Shown: in pieces, positions 34,327-44,012 of the stretch
Position numbering within the stretch: the stretch's first letter is position 1
How the letters are laid out: the number at the start of each line of letters is the position of its first letter
From: Mycobacterium sp.
Lineage (GTDB): Bacteria > Actinomycetota > Actinomycetes > Mycobacteriales > Mycobacteriaceae
Reading direction: 5' to 3'
Length of the DNA stretch: 64,000 bases
Assembly: GCA_003987775.1 (NCBI GenBank)
Contig: RXJD01000021.1
Coordinates: 62,001-126,000, forward strand
Notes under the pieces: generated by a model
Databases searched by the model: none
The model's input: the letters and a program-made list of their open reading frames with translations, nothing else
What the model was told of the DNA's origin: nothing
Program-made: the position numbers and the translations under genes

Positions 34327-35361
34327 TCAATCTATGGCGCGGTCAGCCGTTTCTGCAGGGGTCGTAGGGCCTGAGTTTGCGATGCCCTTCGTCCCGTCGC
34401 CCACCTCGTCGGGCTCGGCGGTCAACTCGAAAAGCCGGTCCACGTCCGAGCGCTCGCATACCGCGGTGCCGGGCGTCAACAACATCGCCGCACCCGCGGC
34501 GATCCCCAATCGCACGGATTTGGCGAGTGGCCACCCGCGGGTCAGGCCGACCGCGATGGCGGCGACCATCGCGTCACCGGCACCCACGCCGCTGCCGCCC
34601 TCCATCGGGACCGCGGCAAAGCGCTGACAGCTGTGCCGGGTCGCCAGCAGCGCCCCCGCCGAACCCAGCGACACCACCACCACCTCCGCGCGTCCGCTGT
34701 CCACGAGTTCGCGTGCGGCGCCGATCTGTTCTGCCTCGGTGGCCAGCTCGCGTCCCACACATTCGCGCAACTCCCGCACGCTCGCCTTGAGCAGGTAGAC
34801 CCCTGACGAGACGCCCCGCAGCCCGCCACCGGAGGTGTCGAGGATGAGGCGGGCACCTACGTCGCGCGCGACGTCGGCCACCCGCTGATAAAGGTCGGCG
34901 GGCACACCCGGGGGCAGGCTGCCACTGGCCACCACGAAGTCCGCGGAGCGTGCGGCCATCCGCAGCTCCTGCAGGCATCGGTCCTGTTCGGCCTGGGTCA
35001 GCACCGGCCCGGGCAGGACGAACCGGAACTGCCGTCCGGTGCTGGTCTCGTTGACGGTGAAGCTTTCCCGGGTGGCACCCGCGATCGGGATTTCACCGAA
35101 GGGCACACCCGCGTCGCTGAGCAACCTGGTCAGCAGGCCCCCATGCGACCCGCCCGACGGCAACACCGCGAACGCCGAACCACCGAGCACATGGGCTATC
35201 CGCGCCACGTTCACCCCGCCGCCGCCAGGGTCGTAACGCGTTGCGCTGCAACGCAACTTACTGGTGGGTTGCACCACCTCCACGCTGGTGGTGATGTCGA
35301 GCGCGGGATTCATCGTCAAGGTGACGATCCGCGGTAGCCCCGGTGTGAAACCGGCGTGCAT
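34327..35361 (-). CDS. pfkB: PfkB-family carbohydrate kinase (phosphofructokinase B, Rv2029c type)
   Basis: A 344-residue ribokinase-fold sugar kinase, likely phosphorylating fructose-6-phosphate or a related hexose phosphate. Signature 1 is GGGGVNVARIAHVLGG (near 47-62), and signature 2 with the catalytic Asp is GGSGVGAGDAMVAAIAVG (near 255-272). Substrate motif NPALDIT is near 18. The C-terminus has a charged, unconserved tail. ATG 35361 is preceded by GGAG; an in-frame TTG at 35367 is less likely. It sits between the Rv2030c-like and Usp genes, the dormancy gene order. Confidence 0.92.
   Translation of the reverse strand: MHAGFTPGLPRIVTLTMNPALDITTSVEVVQPTSKLRCSATRYDPGGGGVNVARIAHVLGGSAFAVLPSGGSHGGLLTRLLSDAGVPFGEIPIAGATRESFTVNETSTGRQFRFVLPGPVLTQAEQDRCLQELRMAARSADFVVASGSLPPGVPADLYQRVADVARDVGARLILDTSGGGLRGVSSGVYLLKASVRELRECVGRELATEAEQIGAARELVDSGRAEVVVVSLGSAGALLATRHSCQRFAAVPMEGGSGVGAGDAMVAAIAVGLTRGWPLAKSVRLGIAAGAAMLLTPGTAVCERSDVDRLFELTAEPDEVGDGTKGIANSGPTTPAETADRAID
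34329..34380 (-). promoter_or_regulatory. Possible weak DosR box upstream of the Usp gene at 34301
   Basis: GCAAACTCAGGCCCTAC on the minus strand (34364-34380) keeps ACT, A, G and CCC of the DosR core. It is embedded in GGTCGTAGGGCCT, resembling the box at 22837. TAGATT (34329-34334) could be its -10. It lies within the 3' coding end of pfkB. Confidence 0.4.
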
Positions 35362-35397
35362 CCTCAACTCCGCTCGTCAGGGTGGACTGTGGTGGGG

Positions 35398-37425
35398 CTA
35401 GAGACCACTGGGATAGGTCTCCGGCGTCTCGCCGGCGATCCATACGCTTGTCGTCTCGAGCGGCTCCAGCGCATGGGTCGTGTCGATGTGAATCATCGCA
35501 TCGAATTGATCGCCGGGCCGGACGTGGAAGTAGTGGCTCTGCCGTTCGGTCGCGGGCTGATAGATGACACCGATCGCGCGGCCCAACCGGACGGCCGACA
35601 ACGGTTCGGCTGCCTTCTCGTTGATCCGCGCCGACACCAGGAAGGCGTCCTTGCCGGTCTGGTGGAACAGCTCTTCGACGCTGCCGGGCAGCGCCGGCCG
35701 GACCACCTTGCGTTCGGCGATGCCGCCCCATTCGCTGGCCGCGGTGACCGTGCCCGTGTAGGTGCTCAGGCCGATCAGGCGCGCCTCGCTGTGGTAGCGC
35801 TGCCGCGCCAGCTGCCCGAGGGTGAGCTGGCCATCGGCCCACACCTCCGTGGCGGTCGCGTCACCGACATGGGAGTTGTGCGCCCACACCACAATTCGTG
35901 CCGGCGGGCCGTCGTGGCGGTCCAGGTGCTGCAGCAGCGCTTCCAGGGTCTGCGCCATGTGCTTGTCGCGCAGATTCCAGGAGGACACCCGGCCGCTGAA
36001 CATCGAACGGTAGTAGACCTCCGCGTCGCGGACCGTCTGCGCGTTCTGCTGGGCATAGAACAGCTCGTCTTCGGCGAGCAGGCCGTCGGCGCGCAAATAG
36101 TCCAGCGCGTTGCGGTGCAGCTCCACCAACTGCTCGATCGCCTGGTGCTCGCACTTCGGGCCGGCGCCGAATGCCGCCTTGTAACCGTATGCCTGCCCGT
36201 CGTCACCGGCGGGGTGGTCGAAGCACGCGTACCGGACCCGTGCGCGGGCCGCCGCCGCGGGATCCACCGTGTCGAGGTAGGTGATCACCTCGTGCATCGA
36301 CCGGTGCAGGCTGTAGAGATCCAGACCGTAGAACCCGGCCTGCCGCTGCGCGCCCCTGTTGTGCTCGCGCAGCCAGTCGGCGAAGGCGCGAACGACGGTG
36401 TTGCGCCACATCCACCCCGGGAAGCGCTCGAAACCGCTGAGCGCCTGCTCGGCCGTCGTGTCTTTGCCCAGGCCGCGCACGTAACGGTTCACCCGGTAGG
36501 CGTCGGGCCAATCCGCCTCGGCCGCAACGGCACAGAAGCCCTTCTCCTCGATCAGCCACTTCGTGATCTCCGAGCGCGCCTCGTAGAACTCGTGGGTGCC
36601 GTGGGAGCTCTCACCGATCAGGACGATCCGTGCGTCACCGACGATCGCGTCGAGAACGTCGCGCGGCGGAATGCCCTGCGGCGCATCGATGGCCACGTCA
36701 GCGATCAGCTCGGCCGCCGTCGGGACCGCGGGTTTGACCAGGGCCAGCCCCGTGGTGGGCTTGGCCAGCAGTTCGCGCACCTCTTCGTCGCTGACCTGAC
36801 GGAAGTCCCAGTACGACTCTCCCACGGCCATGAACGGGGTGGGCATCGAGGCGCAGACCACTTCGTCGACCAGACTGGCGAATTCCCGGCAGGTCGATTC
36901 CGGGGCGGCGGGCACCGCGATCACGATGTGGGCCGGCTCGGCGTCGCGCAACGCCTGAACGGCCGCGAACATGCTTGCGCCGGTGGCCAACCCGTCGTCG
37001 ACGAGGATCACCGTCCGGCCGGCCACCTCTACCGGCGGGCGACCGCCACGATAGGCGGCCTCGCGGCGGACCAGTTCGCGGCCCTCCCGCTCGACGATGT
37101 CGCGCAGTTGCGCGGAGGTGATCCGCAGTCCCCGCAGCACGTCGTCGTTGACCACGACACGACCCCCACTGGCCAGGGCGCCGATGGCGAATTCCTCGTG
37201 CCCCGGGGCGCCGAGCTTGCGCACGATGAACGCGTCCAGCGGGGCGTGCAGCGCCGCCGCCACCTCCCACGCCACGGGCAGACCGCCGCGTGCCAGGCCC
37301 AGCACGATCACGTTCGGGTTGTCGCGGTAGTCGCCCAACAGGTTAGCCAGCACCTGGCCGGCTTCACGGCGGTCCCGGAACACCCGCCGCGGTGCGGGCC
37401 GCGAGGCCTCGGCTGCACTGGTCAT
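35398..37425 (-). CDS. Phosphoribosyltransferase / erythromycin-esterase-like fusion (Rv2030c type)
   Basis: 675 residues. The N-terminal phosphoribosyltransferase domain (about 10-220) has the PRPP loop [14 protein letters not shown] (near 140-153) and the segment [19 protein letters not shown] near 40. The C-terminal erythromycin-esterase-like domain (about 250-665) has the family residues [20 protein letters not shown] and [16 protein letters not shown]. The same fusion is the DosR protein Rv2030c; neither activity is proven. It is first of three genes (then pfkB and usp). A perfect-core DosR box is located 90-110 bp upstream. Confidence 0.9.
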   Translation of the reverse strand: MTSAAEASRPAPRRVFRDRREAGQVLANLLGDYRDNPNVIVLGLARGGLPVAWEVAAALHAPLDAFIVRKLGAPGHEEFAIGALASGGRVVVNDDVLRGLRITSAQLRDIVEREGRELVRREAAYRGGRPPVEVAGRTVILVDDGLATGASMFAAVQALRDAEPAHIVIAVPAAPESTCREFASLVDEVVCASMPTPFMAVGESYWDFRQVSDEEVRELLAKPTTGLALVKPAVPTAAELIADVAIDAPQGIPPRDVLDAIVGDARIVLIGESSHGTHEFYEARSEITKWLIEEKGFCAVAAEADWPDAYRVNRYVRGLGKDTTAEQALSGFERFPGWMWRNTVVRAFADWLREHNRGAQRQAGFYGLDLYSLHRSMHEVITYLDTVDPAAAARARVRYACFDHPAGDDGQAYGYKAAFGAGPKCEHQAIEQLVELHRNALDYLRADGLLAEDELFYAQQNAQTVRDAEVYYRSMFSGRVSSWNLRDKHMAQTLEALLQHLDRHDGPPARIVVWAHNSHVGDATATEVWADGQLTLGQLARQRYHSEARLIGLSTYTGTVTAASEWGGIAERKVVRPALPGSVEELFHQTGKDAFLVSARINEKAAEPLSAVRLGRAIGVIYQPATERQSHYFHVRPGDQFDAMIHIDTTHALEPLETTSVWIAGETPETYPSGL

Positions 37426-37514
37426 GACGTACTCCTCTGATACTCAGATCACCCTGCGAGGCACACATTCCTCGGTGGCAATGCTTCATTCGACCAATCC
37501 CCCGGCACCGTCGG

Positions 37515-37534
37515 TAGGGACCGAAGTCCCGGCC
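37515..37534 (-). promoter_or_regulatory. DosR box upstream of the Rv2030c-like operon
   Basis: TAGGGACCGAAGTCCCGGCC has the perfect palindromic core GGGACCGAAGTCCC (37517-37530), the best DosR match of the set together with 45517-45536. It lies 90 bp upstream of the start at 37425, in the spacer after the acg-type gene. Confidence 0.8.
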
Positions 37535-37562
37535 TGAGGTGTACAGAAGCCATTTGTCCGGC

Positions 37563-38540
37563 TCAGCCGACGACCTCGAGCACCTCACCCAGGGGTCGCC
37601 GCGGGGTCGCCGCGGGTATCGGACCCGATGGTGCGATGCCGACTCGAATCAGAACCTGCGGAACGGACGCGCGACCGCCGGTGAGCTCGCGCAGGATGGC
37701 ACGACCGGGCTCCAGCTCCGTCGCGTGCGTGATCGGGCAGGTAGCCAGTCCGGCCATGGTGCATTCCAGGAGGACGGCGGAGAGCGCCTCCCCGCAGCTG
37801 AGCGCATCGGCGCGGGTGTTCGCGGGCGTCCACAGCAGCACGATCTTGGCCTGATCGTGCCTGACGGCGTGCTCGGTGTCGCTTTCGGTGGGGAACTCCC
37901 GGTTCACACCGACGCCCCGGGCTTCGGCGCCTGACACCAGAGCAGCCTGCGGGATACCGTCATTTTCTCTGGAAGGCGCTGTCCACCAACTTAATTCGTG
38001 GTGGTAGCTGTCGTCGTAGCGGCGCAGGGCCTCGCTGAGCCGAGTGGCCTCCGCCAGCCGCGGGCGCGCGTCATCGCCCAACACCTCCAGCCCCACCAGG
38101 TCCTGGTCCACGCAGTTGCGCAGCAGCGGCTGCAGCGACGGCCAATCGTTGGGAGCCCGGAACGGGCGCCGGTCGGTGCGGCGAACCGTGATCGCGTCCG
38201 CGCGGTCGCGCCGGGCCCGCCCGACATATGCCATCGGCGTGAAGTCGGCCGAAGCCAGGTGATCGAGGTTGTTCGGGTTGGGGAACGCGTCGATGTGGGT
38301 CTCCCATCCGACGGCGGCCATCGCGACGCGGAGGTGGTCGAGGGCGGCGCCACAGCTCAGGACGGCCTCCCGGCCTGACCCGTCGGTGGAGGTCACGATG
38401 CGTTCCCGGTCGACGAACAGGTCGACGGCGGCACTCCGGACCACCCACCGCCACGGCTGGGTGTTGTGCAGCGAAGGAGCGTGGCATGCCAATTCCAGGG
38501 CGTTCGTGATCACCGCGGTCTCGACCAGCGTTCGGGTCAT
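37563..38540 (-). CDS. acg: Acg-type nitroreductase-like flavin-binding protein (Rv2032 type)
   Basis: 325 residues of the nitroreductase fold, in the Acg subfamily: ELACHAPSLHNTQPWRWVV near 15-33 (FMN phosphate-binding Arg/Ser region) and RRTDRRPFRAP near 120. In M. tuberculosis Acg the FMN site is partly closed by a lid and no reductase activity is known, so this is a flavin-storing or sensing protein rather than a proven enzyme. ATG 38540 is preceded by AAGGTGG. It is on the same strand as the Rv2030c operon, whereas Rv2032 is divergent. hspX, which lies between them in M. tuberculosis, is absent. Confidence 0.88.
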   Translation of the reverse strand: MTRTLVETAVITNALELACHAPSLHNTQPWRWVVRSAAVDLFVDRERIVTSTDGSGREAVLSCGAALDHLRVAMAAVGWETHIDAFPNPNNLDHLASADFTPMAYVGRARRDRADAITVRRTDRRPFRAPNDWPSLQPLLRNCVDQDLVGLEVLGDDARPRLAEATRLSEALRRYDDSYHHELSWWTAPSRENDGIPQAALVSGAEARGVGVNREFPTESDTEHAVRHDQAKIVLLWTPANTRADALSCGEALSAVLLECTMAGLATCPITHATELEPGRAILRELTGGRASVPQVLIRVGIAPSGPIPAATPRRPLGEVLEVVG

Positions 38541-38626
38541 CGCACCCACCTTTCTGCTTTGAGTACGAGGTCCTGCTCCGCGTCCTGCTCCTTGTACGAC
38601 CCTGCGCCACCAGACACTCCGATGCC

Positions 38627-38642
38627 AGGGTCCTTGGTCACC
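38627..38642 (-). promoter_or_regulatory. DosR-like box upstream of acg
   Basis: GGTGACCAAGGACCCT on the minus strand matches about ten of fourteen core positions of GGGACTWWAGTCCC. It is 86 bp upstream of the acg start in the 229-bp divergent region. Confidence 0.5.
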
Positions 38643-38691
38643 ATCGTCGCGTCACAGGACACCGGTAAGCGACGTCCGGCCGGGGTGATCG

Positions 38692-38705
38692 GTGACCTTG
38701 TTCCC
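38692..38705 (+). promoter_or_regulatory. DosR-like box upstream of the acs-pdh-ACP operon
   Basis: GTGACCTTGTTCCC matches about ten of fourteen core positions and is 64 bp upstream of the acs start. A second box (38627-38642) serves the divergent acg gene. The rest of the 229-bp region shows no other clear element. Confidence 0.45.
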
Positions 38706-38769
38706 TATTGCGCCCGGGGTTGGCGCAACAGGCTTGAGGAGCCAACACCCTGGGGATGAGGACCCGCAC

Positions 38770-40563
38770 ATGGATGTGATTCACAAGACCCCCCGCGACT
38801 GCCGCGTCCAGCCCAATCTCGCCGACTACGACCAGGCCCGCGCGAACTTCCACTGGACCGATGTGCCGAATCTGTGCGAGGGAATGGGCGAAGGGAAATG
38901 CAACATCGCCTATGCCGCCGTCGACCGGCACGCGAGCGGACCGGCCGGCGCCCGCACCGCACTTCGCTTCCTCACCGAGGACGCGGCGCACGACCTGACC
39001 TATGCCGAGTTGAGTGACCGGGTGACCCGGTTCACCGGTGTGCTGCGCGCTCTGGGCATCGGCAAGGGCGACCGGGTCTTCGCCATCATGGGCCGCATCC
39101 CCGAGCTGTACATCACGATGCTGGGCGCGCTGCGAAACGGCAGCGTGGTCTCACCGCTGTTCTCCGCCTTCGGGCCCGAACCGATCGCCACCCGCGTGGA
39201 CATCGGGCAGGCCACCGTGCTGGTGACCACCAAGGCGATCTATCAGCGCAAGATCGCCAAGATCCACAGCCGGCTGACCTCGGTGCGACACGTCATCGTG
39301 GTGGACGACGGCACACACGGGGAGCCGCCCTCGGGAACGCTGGACTTCTGGCACTGCATGAACGCCGCCGACGCCCACGCCCCGGTCGAGCCGACGACGG
39401 CCGACGACCCGGCTCTGCTGCACTTCACCAGCGGGACCACGGGCACACCCAAAGGCGCCATCCACGTCCACGGCGCCGTCACCATGCACTACGTCACGGG
39501 GTTGTACGCGCTCGATCTCCACCCCGATGACATCTATTGGTGCACTGCGGATCCCGGCTGGGTCACCGGAACGTCCTACGGGATCATCAGCCCGCTGTTG
39601 CACGGGGTGACGTCCATCATCGACCAGGCCGAATTCGACGCCGAGCGCTGGTACCGGATCCTGCAGGACGAACGGGTTTCGGTCTGGTACACCGCGCCGA
39701 CCGGTATCAGGATGCTGATCAAGGCCGGTCCGGAACTGCCGGCCCGCTTCAGTTTTCCGCACTTGCGGTTCATCGCCAGTGTGGGCGAACCGCTCAACCC
39801 CGAGGCCGTGTGGTGGGGAAAACAGGTGCTGGGCTTGCCGATTCACGACAATTGGTGGCAGACCGAGACGGGCGGCATCATGATCGCCAACACGCCCGCG
39901 TTCGACATCAAGCCGGGGTCGATGGGCCGGCCGCTGCCCGGGGTCGAGGCCTGCATCGTGCGCGACAACGACGCCGTTGGCGACGAAGGCACCGTCACCG
40001 TGATCGCTGAACCGGATGTCGAGGGCGAACTGGCCCTCACACCAGGGTGGCCGTCGATGTTCCGCGGCTATCTGCACGCCGACGAGAGATACCGAAAGTG
40101 CTTCAGCAACGGGCTTTATCTCACCGGCGACCTGGCCAAGCGGGACGCCGACGGCTACTTCTGGTTTGTCGGCCGCAAAGACGACGTGATCAAGTCGGCC
40201 GGGCACCTCATCGGCCCGTTCGAGGTGGAAAGCGCACTGACGGACCATCCGGCGGTGGCCGAGGCCGCCGTCATCGGTAAACCGGACCCGACGGTCGGCT
40301 CGGTCATCAAAGCCTTCGTCACCCTCAAGGACGGCTACCAGGCCAGCGAGGAACTCCGGCTGCAGCTGCTCGGTCATGCCCGCAAGCGTCTCGGACCTGC
40401 CGTGGCGCCCAAAGAGATCGAGTTCGCCGACTCGCTGCCGCACACCAGCAGCGGCAAGATCCTGCGGCGCTTGCTCAAGGCCCGCGAACTCGGGCTGCCC
40501 GAAGGCGATACCTCCACGATCGAACAACCGCAGCACCACCAACCTCAAGGAGCGTCGTTGTGA
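38770..40563 (+). CDS. acsA: Acetyl-CoA synthetase-type acyl-CoA ligase
   Basis: A 597-residue AMP-forming ligase: acetate (or a short acid) + ATP + CoA gives acyl-CoA. P-loop [20 protein letters not shown] (near 220-239), acetyl-type pocket [27 protein letters not shown] (near 360), hinge [20 protein letters not shown] and the catalytic, acetylatable Lys563 in [11 protein letters not shown]. It is close to AcsA of Gram-positives (572-600) rather than the 650-residue Acs. ATG 38770 follows GAGGA. Its stop is inside the start of the E1-alpha gene (GTGA). Confidence 0.92.
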   Translation: MDVIHKTPRDCRVQPNLADYDQARANFHWTDVPNLCEGMGEGKCNIAYAAVDRHASGPAGARTALRFLTEDAAHDLTYAELSDRVTRFTGVLRALGIGKGDRVFAIMGRIPELYITMLGALRNGSVVSPLFSAFGPEPIATRVDIGQATVLVTTKAIYQRKIAKIHSRLTSVRHVIVVDDGTHGEPPSGTLDFWHCMNAADAHAPVEPTTADDPALLHFTSGTTGTPKGAIHVHGAVTMHYVTGLYALDLHPDDIYWCTADPGWVTGTSYGIISPLLHGVTSIIDQAEFDAERWYRILQDERVSVWYTAPTGIRMLIKAGPELPARFSFPHLRFIASVGEPLNPEAVWWGKQVLGLPIHDNWWQTETGGIMIANTPAFDIKPGSMGRPLPGVEACIVRDNDAVGDEGTVTVIAEPDVEGELALTPGWPSMFRGYLHADERYRKCFSNGLYLTGDLAKRDADGYFWFVGRKDDVIKSAGHLIGPFEVESALTDHPAVAEAAVIGKPDPTVGSVIKAFVTLKDGYQASEELRLQLLGHARKRLGPAVAPKEIEFADSLPHTSSGKILRRLLKARELGLPEGDTSTIEQPQHHQPQGASL

Positions 40564-41534
40564 CAGAGAAGGACCTGACGCATTCGCTGCTGTCGGACAT
40601 GATCCGGGTACGCCGCATGGAAGAGAAATGCGCGGAGCTCTACAGCGCGGCCAAGATTCGCGGCTTCCTGCACCTCTACGTCGGTGAGGAAGCCGTGGCG
40701 GCGGGCTCGCTGCGGGCGTTGACCGACGACGACGCGGTGGTGGCGACCTATCGTGAGCATGCGCACGCACTGCTGCGCGGCATCCCGATGACCAGGATCA
40801 TGGCCGAGATGTTCGGCAAGCAGGAAGGCTGCTCCCGCGGTCGCGGCGGATCCATGCACCTGTTCGACGCATCCCGGCACTTCTACGGCGGCAACGCGAT
40901 CGTTGCCGGCGGGCTGCCGCTGGCGGTGGGCATCGCGCTGGCCGACGCCATGCTGAAACGCAACCGCGTGACCGCGTGCTATTTCGGTGACGGAGCGGTG
41001 GCCGAGGGCGCCTTCCACGAGTCGTTGAACATGGCCGTGTTGTGGAACCTGCCGGTGCTGTTCCTGTGCGAGAACAACCTTTACGCGATGGGGACCGCGC
41101 TGGATCGCGCGCAGTCCCAGACCGACCTCACCGCCAAGGCGGCGGCCTACCGCGTCGATGCGCTGGCGGTGGACGGGATGGACGTCGAGGCATGCTACGA
41201 GGCCACCCGCAAAGGCGTGGACCACGTGCGCAGCACCGGGGGGCCGTTTTTCATCGAGTTCCGCACCTACCGGTTCCGCGCCCACTCGATGTTCGATCCG
41301 GAGTTGTACCGGGACAAGGCCGAAGTGGAGCAGTGGCGCGACAAGGACCCCATCGACATGTTCGTCAAGCGACGGCGACGCGACGGACTGATCACCGATT
41401 CCGACGTGGCTGACATCGAAGCGGCGGCCGCCGCCGAGATCGCCGACGCGGTGGCCTACGCCGATGCCGGAACCCGGGAAGATGTGGCCGATCTGGCCCG
41501 CGACGTGCTCACCCCACTGGAGGCGGCGCGATGA
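40560..41534 (+). CDS. pdhA: Pyruvate dehydrogenase-type E1 alpha subunit
   Basis: 324 residues. It decarboxylates a 2-oxo acid with thiamine diphosphate. ThDP motif GDGAVAEG (143-150) then ENN (171-173), [13 protein letters not shown] (89-101), and [11 protein letters not shown] near 240 with the catalytic-loop His. The heterotetrameric PDH/acetoin-dehydrogenase type is indicated, unlike the single-chain AceE normal for mycobacterial PDH. It starts with GTG 40560, overlapping acs. Pyruvate, acetoin or a branched 2-oxo acid are possible substrates. Confidence 0.9.
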   Translation: MTEKDLTHSLLSDMIRVRRMEEKCAELYSAAKIRGFLHLYVGEEAVAAGSLRALTDDDAVVATYREHAHALLRGIPMTRIMAEMFGKQEGCSRGRGGSMHLFDASRHFYGGNAIVAGGLPLAVGIALADAMLKRNRVTACYFGDGAVAEGAFHESLNMAVLWNLPVLFLCENNLYAMGTALDRAQSQTDLTAKAAAYRVDALAVDGMDVEACYEATRKGVDHVRSTGGPFFIEFRTYRFRAHSMFDPELYRDKAEVEQWRDKDPIDMFVKRRRRDGLITDSDVADIEAAAAAEIADAVAYADAGTREDVADLARDVLTPLEAAR

Positions 41535-42508
41535 AGACGACCTACCGCACCGCCGTTCACGACGCCATCCGCGACGCGTTGCGCGACGACTCCCGCGTGG
41601 TGCTGATGGGTGAGGATGTGGGACGCTACGGCGGGACCTACGCCGCATCCAAAGGGTTGCTGGAGGAATTCGGTGAGGACCGGGTGCGTGACACCCCGCT
41701 CTCCGAACTCGGTTTCGTCGGCATCGGTATCGGCGCCGCCCTCAACGGATTACGCCCGATCGTCGAAGTCATGACCGTGAACTTCAGCCTGCTGGCGCTC
41801 GATCAGATCGTCAACACCGCTGCCGCACTTCGTCATATGTCCGGCGGACAGTTCTCAGTGCCGATCGTGGTGCGGATGGCCACCGGGGCCGGGCGGCAAC
41901 TGGCCGCGCAGCATTCGCACAGCCTGGAACCGTGGTATGCCCACATTCCGGGCATCAAGGTGCTGGCACCGGCGACCGTCGAGGACGCCTACGGCATGCT
42001 GGGACCGGCCCTGGCCGACCCGGATCCGGTGGTCATCTTCGAGCACGTCCAGCTCTATAACACCTCCACCGATATCGACACGCTGGAGCCCACGGACATC
42101 ACCCGGGCGGCAATACGCCGGGAGGGCAGCGACGTCACCCTGATCGCCTACGGCGGCTGCGTGGGCAAGGCACTGGACGCGGCGAACGAGCTGTCCCTGG
42201 CCGGAATCGACTGCGAGGTGCTGGATCTGCGGGTGCTGCGGCCGCTGGACACCGAAACGATCCTGGAGTCGGTCCGTAAGACTCACCGCGCCATCGCGAT
42301 CGACGAGGCGTGGCGCAGCGGCAGTTTGGCGGCCGAGATCTCCGCACAGATCATGGAGGGGGCGTTCTACGATCTGGACGCGCCGGTCGGCCGGGTCTGC
42401 AGCGAAGAGGTACCCATCCCGTACGCGAAACACCTTGAGGAAGCGGCACTTCCGCAGCCGCACAAGATCGTCGCCGCCGTGCATGACCTGTTCGGAGATC
42501 GCTCATGA
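41531..42508 (+). CDS. pdhB: Pyruvate dehydrogenase-type E1 beta subunit
   Basis: A 325-residue partner of E1 alpha. It carries the conserved Glu59 (DTPLSELGF) that activates the thiamine aminopyrimidine, GEDVGRYGG near 27-35 and [16 protein letters not shown] (catalytic His) near 124-139. The C-terminal domain has LIAYGG and DLRVLRPLD. The ATGA overlap with the E1-alpha stop and the ATGA overlap with E2 show a single translationally coupled unit. Confidence 0.92.
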   Translation: MKTTYRTAVHDAIRDALRDDSRVVLMGEDVGRYGGTYAASKGLLEEFGEDRVRDTPLSELGFVGIGIGAALNGLRPIVEVMTVNFSLLALDQIVNTAAALRHMSGGQFSVPIVVRMATGAGRQLAAQHSHSLEPWYAHIPGIKVLAPATVEDAYGMLGPALADPDPVVIFEHVQLYNTSTDIDTLEPTDITRAAIRREGSDVTLIAYGGCVGKALDAANELSLAGIDCEVLDLRVLRPLDTETILESVRKTHRAIAIDEAWRSGSLAAEISAQIMEGAFYDLDAPVGRVCSEEVPIPYAKHLEEAALPQPHKIVAAVHDLFGDRS

Positions 42509-43749
42509 TCGAGTTCAGGATGCCCGCGCTGGGCTCCGACATGGACGAAGGCACGCTCAACGAGTGGCTGGTCAAGCCCGGTGACAAGGTGACCCGGGGC
42601 CAGGTCGTCGCCGTCATCGAAACCACGAAGGCCGCGGTGGAGATCGAGTGCTGGCAGGAGGGCACCATCGACGAGCTGGTGGTCCCGGTCGGCGACACCG
42701 TGGAAGTGGGAACGGTGTTGGCCACGCTGGTGGAGGCGGGAGAGACTCCCGCGGCTCCCGTCCAGAAGGCACCGAAGAAGGCGGCCCCCAAACGCGCCCC
42801 GAAAGCGCCGCGCAAAGCCCCGCAACCGGCCGCCGCAGCGCCGGCGCCGCCCAGCGGCCCGGCTCCGGTACGGCCCAGCGGCCCGCAACACCGCCGCTGG
42901 GTCTCCCCCGCCGCGCGGCGGCTGGCGGCGAACCTGAGCGTCGACCTCGACGCGGTCAGCGGTACCGGTCCGGGAGGTGCGGTGACGATCATCGACGTCG
43001 AGCACGCCGCCGCCACCCGGCAACCGGTCAAGAAACCCGCACCGAAGCCCGCGGGCGAACGCATGTCGATGGCCGAGCGCGGCGCCGCCATGCGCCAGTC
43101 GATCGCGGCCGCCATGAGCCGGTCCAAGCGCGAGATTCCGCACTACTACCTGGCCGACGAGATCCTGATGGACACCGCGTTGACGTGGCTCACGGCACGA
43201 AATGCGCAGCGGCCCATCACCGAACGAGTACTGCCGGCCGTCCTGCAACTCAAGGCGGTCGCCCTGGCCGCACAGCGTTTCCAGGAGTTCAGCGGTTTCT
43301 GGCGCGATAGCGGCTACCAACCAGCTCCGGCCGTCCATGTCGGTGTCGCCATCTCGTTGCGCGGCGGAGGTCTGGTCGCACCCGCCATTCACGACGTCGC
43401 CGAGAAGAAACTCGACGAGTTGATGAACGACCTCACCGATCTGGTGGCGCGGGCGCGCGCCGGCTCCCTGCGCAGCTCGGAGATGTCCGACCCCACGATC
43501 ACCGTCACCAACCTGGGCGACCAGGGCGTCGACACCGTGTTCGGCGTGATTTACCCGCCACAGGTCGCCCTGGTGGGCTTCGGCAAGACCACTCAGCGCG
43601 TCTGCGTCATCGACGGCGGAATCCGGGTCGTCAACGCCGTGCGGGGCACCCTGGCCGCCGATCACCGCGCCAGCGACGGGCATCGCGGTGCCCTGTTCCT
43701 GGCCGCCGTCAACGAACTACTGCAACAGCCCGACGTATTGGAGAAGTGA
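42505..43749 (+). CDS. pdhC: Dihydrolipoamide acyltransferase E2
   Basis: 414 residues: one lipoyl domain (1-78) with Lys42 in [10 protein letters not shown]; an Ala/Pro/Lys-rich flexible linker (80-130); a peripheral subunit-binding domain (131-168, [31 protein letters not shown]); and a catalytic domain ending in the active site DHRASDG (His387, Asp391). In most acyltransferases this reads DHRxxDG, so it is complete. E3 is not encoded nearby, so a housekeeping Lpd must serve it. The ACP gene follows 2 bp later. Confidence 0.92.
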   Translation: MIEFRMPALGSDMDEGTLNEWLVKPGDKVTRGQVVAVIETTKAAVEIECWQEGTIDELVVPVGDTVEVGTVLATLVEAGETPAAPVQKAPKKAAPKRAPKAPRKAPQPAAAAPAPPSGPAPVRPSGPQHRRWVSPAARRLAANLSVDLDAVSGTGPGGAVTIIDVEHAAATRQPVKKPAPKPAGERMSMAERGAAMRQSIAAAMSRSKREIPHYYLADEILMDTALTWLTARNAQRPITERVLPAVLQLKAVALAAQRFQEFSGFWRDSGYQPAPAVHVGVAISLRGGGLVAPAIHDVAEKKLDELMNDLTDLVARARAGSLRSSEMSDPTITVTNLGDQGVDTVFGVIYPPQVALVGFGKTTQRVCVIDGGIRVVNAVRGTLAADHRASDGHRGALFLAAVNELLQQPDVLEK

Positions 43750-43751
43750 AG

Positions 43752-44012
43752 ATGACAACACAAGAAGACACTCGTGGGATTGTCCTGTCCGTGTTGACGA
43801 CGATTGCACCGGAAGTTGACGCGGACGACATCACCGATGACGACCTGCTGCGCGACCAGGTCGACCTCGACTCGATGGACTGGCTCAACTTCCTGCTGGG
43901 CATCCACAAACGATTCAACGTCGACATCCCCGAGTCCGAGTACGCGTCGCTGCGCACCCTGTCCGACGTGGTCGGCTACGTCGAGAGTCACGCGCCGGCG
44001 TCAACACGGTGA
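43752..44012 (+). CDS. Acyl carrier protein
   Basis: An 86-residue ACP-like four-helix protein with the phosphopantetheine attachment Ser41 in VDLDSMDWLNFLL (the DSM form of the usual DSL). GGAG lies upstream of ATG 43752; a GTG at 43746, overlapping the E2 stop, would add two residues. An ACP as the last gene of a 2-oxo acid dehydrogenase operon is unusual and suggests that acyl groups from E2 or acs enter an ACP-dependent synthesis. Its 3' end overlaps the convergent DUF2156 gene by 25 bp. Confidence 0.85.
   Translation: MTTQEDTRGIVLSVLTTIAPEVDADDITDDDLLRDQVDLDSMDWLNFLLGIHKRFNVDIPESEYASLRTLSDVVGYVESHAPASTR

Noticed and set aside
35356..37440. 694-codon plus-strand frame opposite the Rv2030c-like gene
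   Set aside because: It mirrors the real minus-strand gene frame, with a low-complexity composition and no motif.
39151..40770. 539-codon minus-strand frame opposite acs
   Set aside because: It is antisense to the clear acetyl-CoA synthetase and has no domain.
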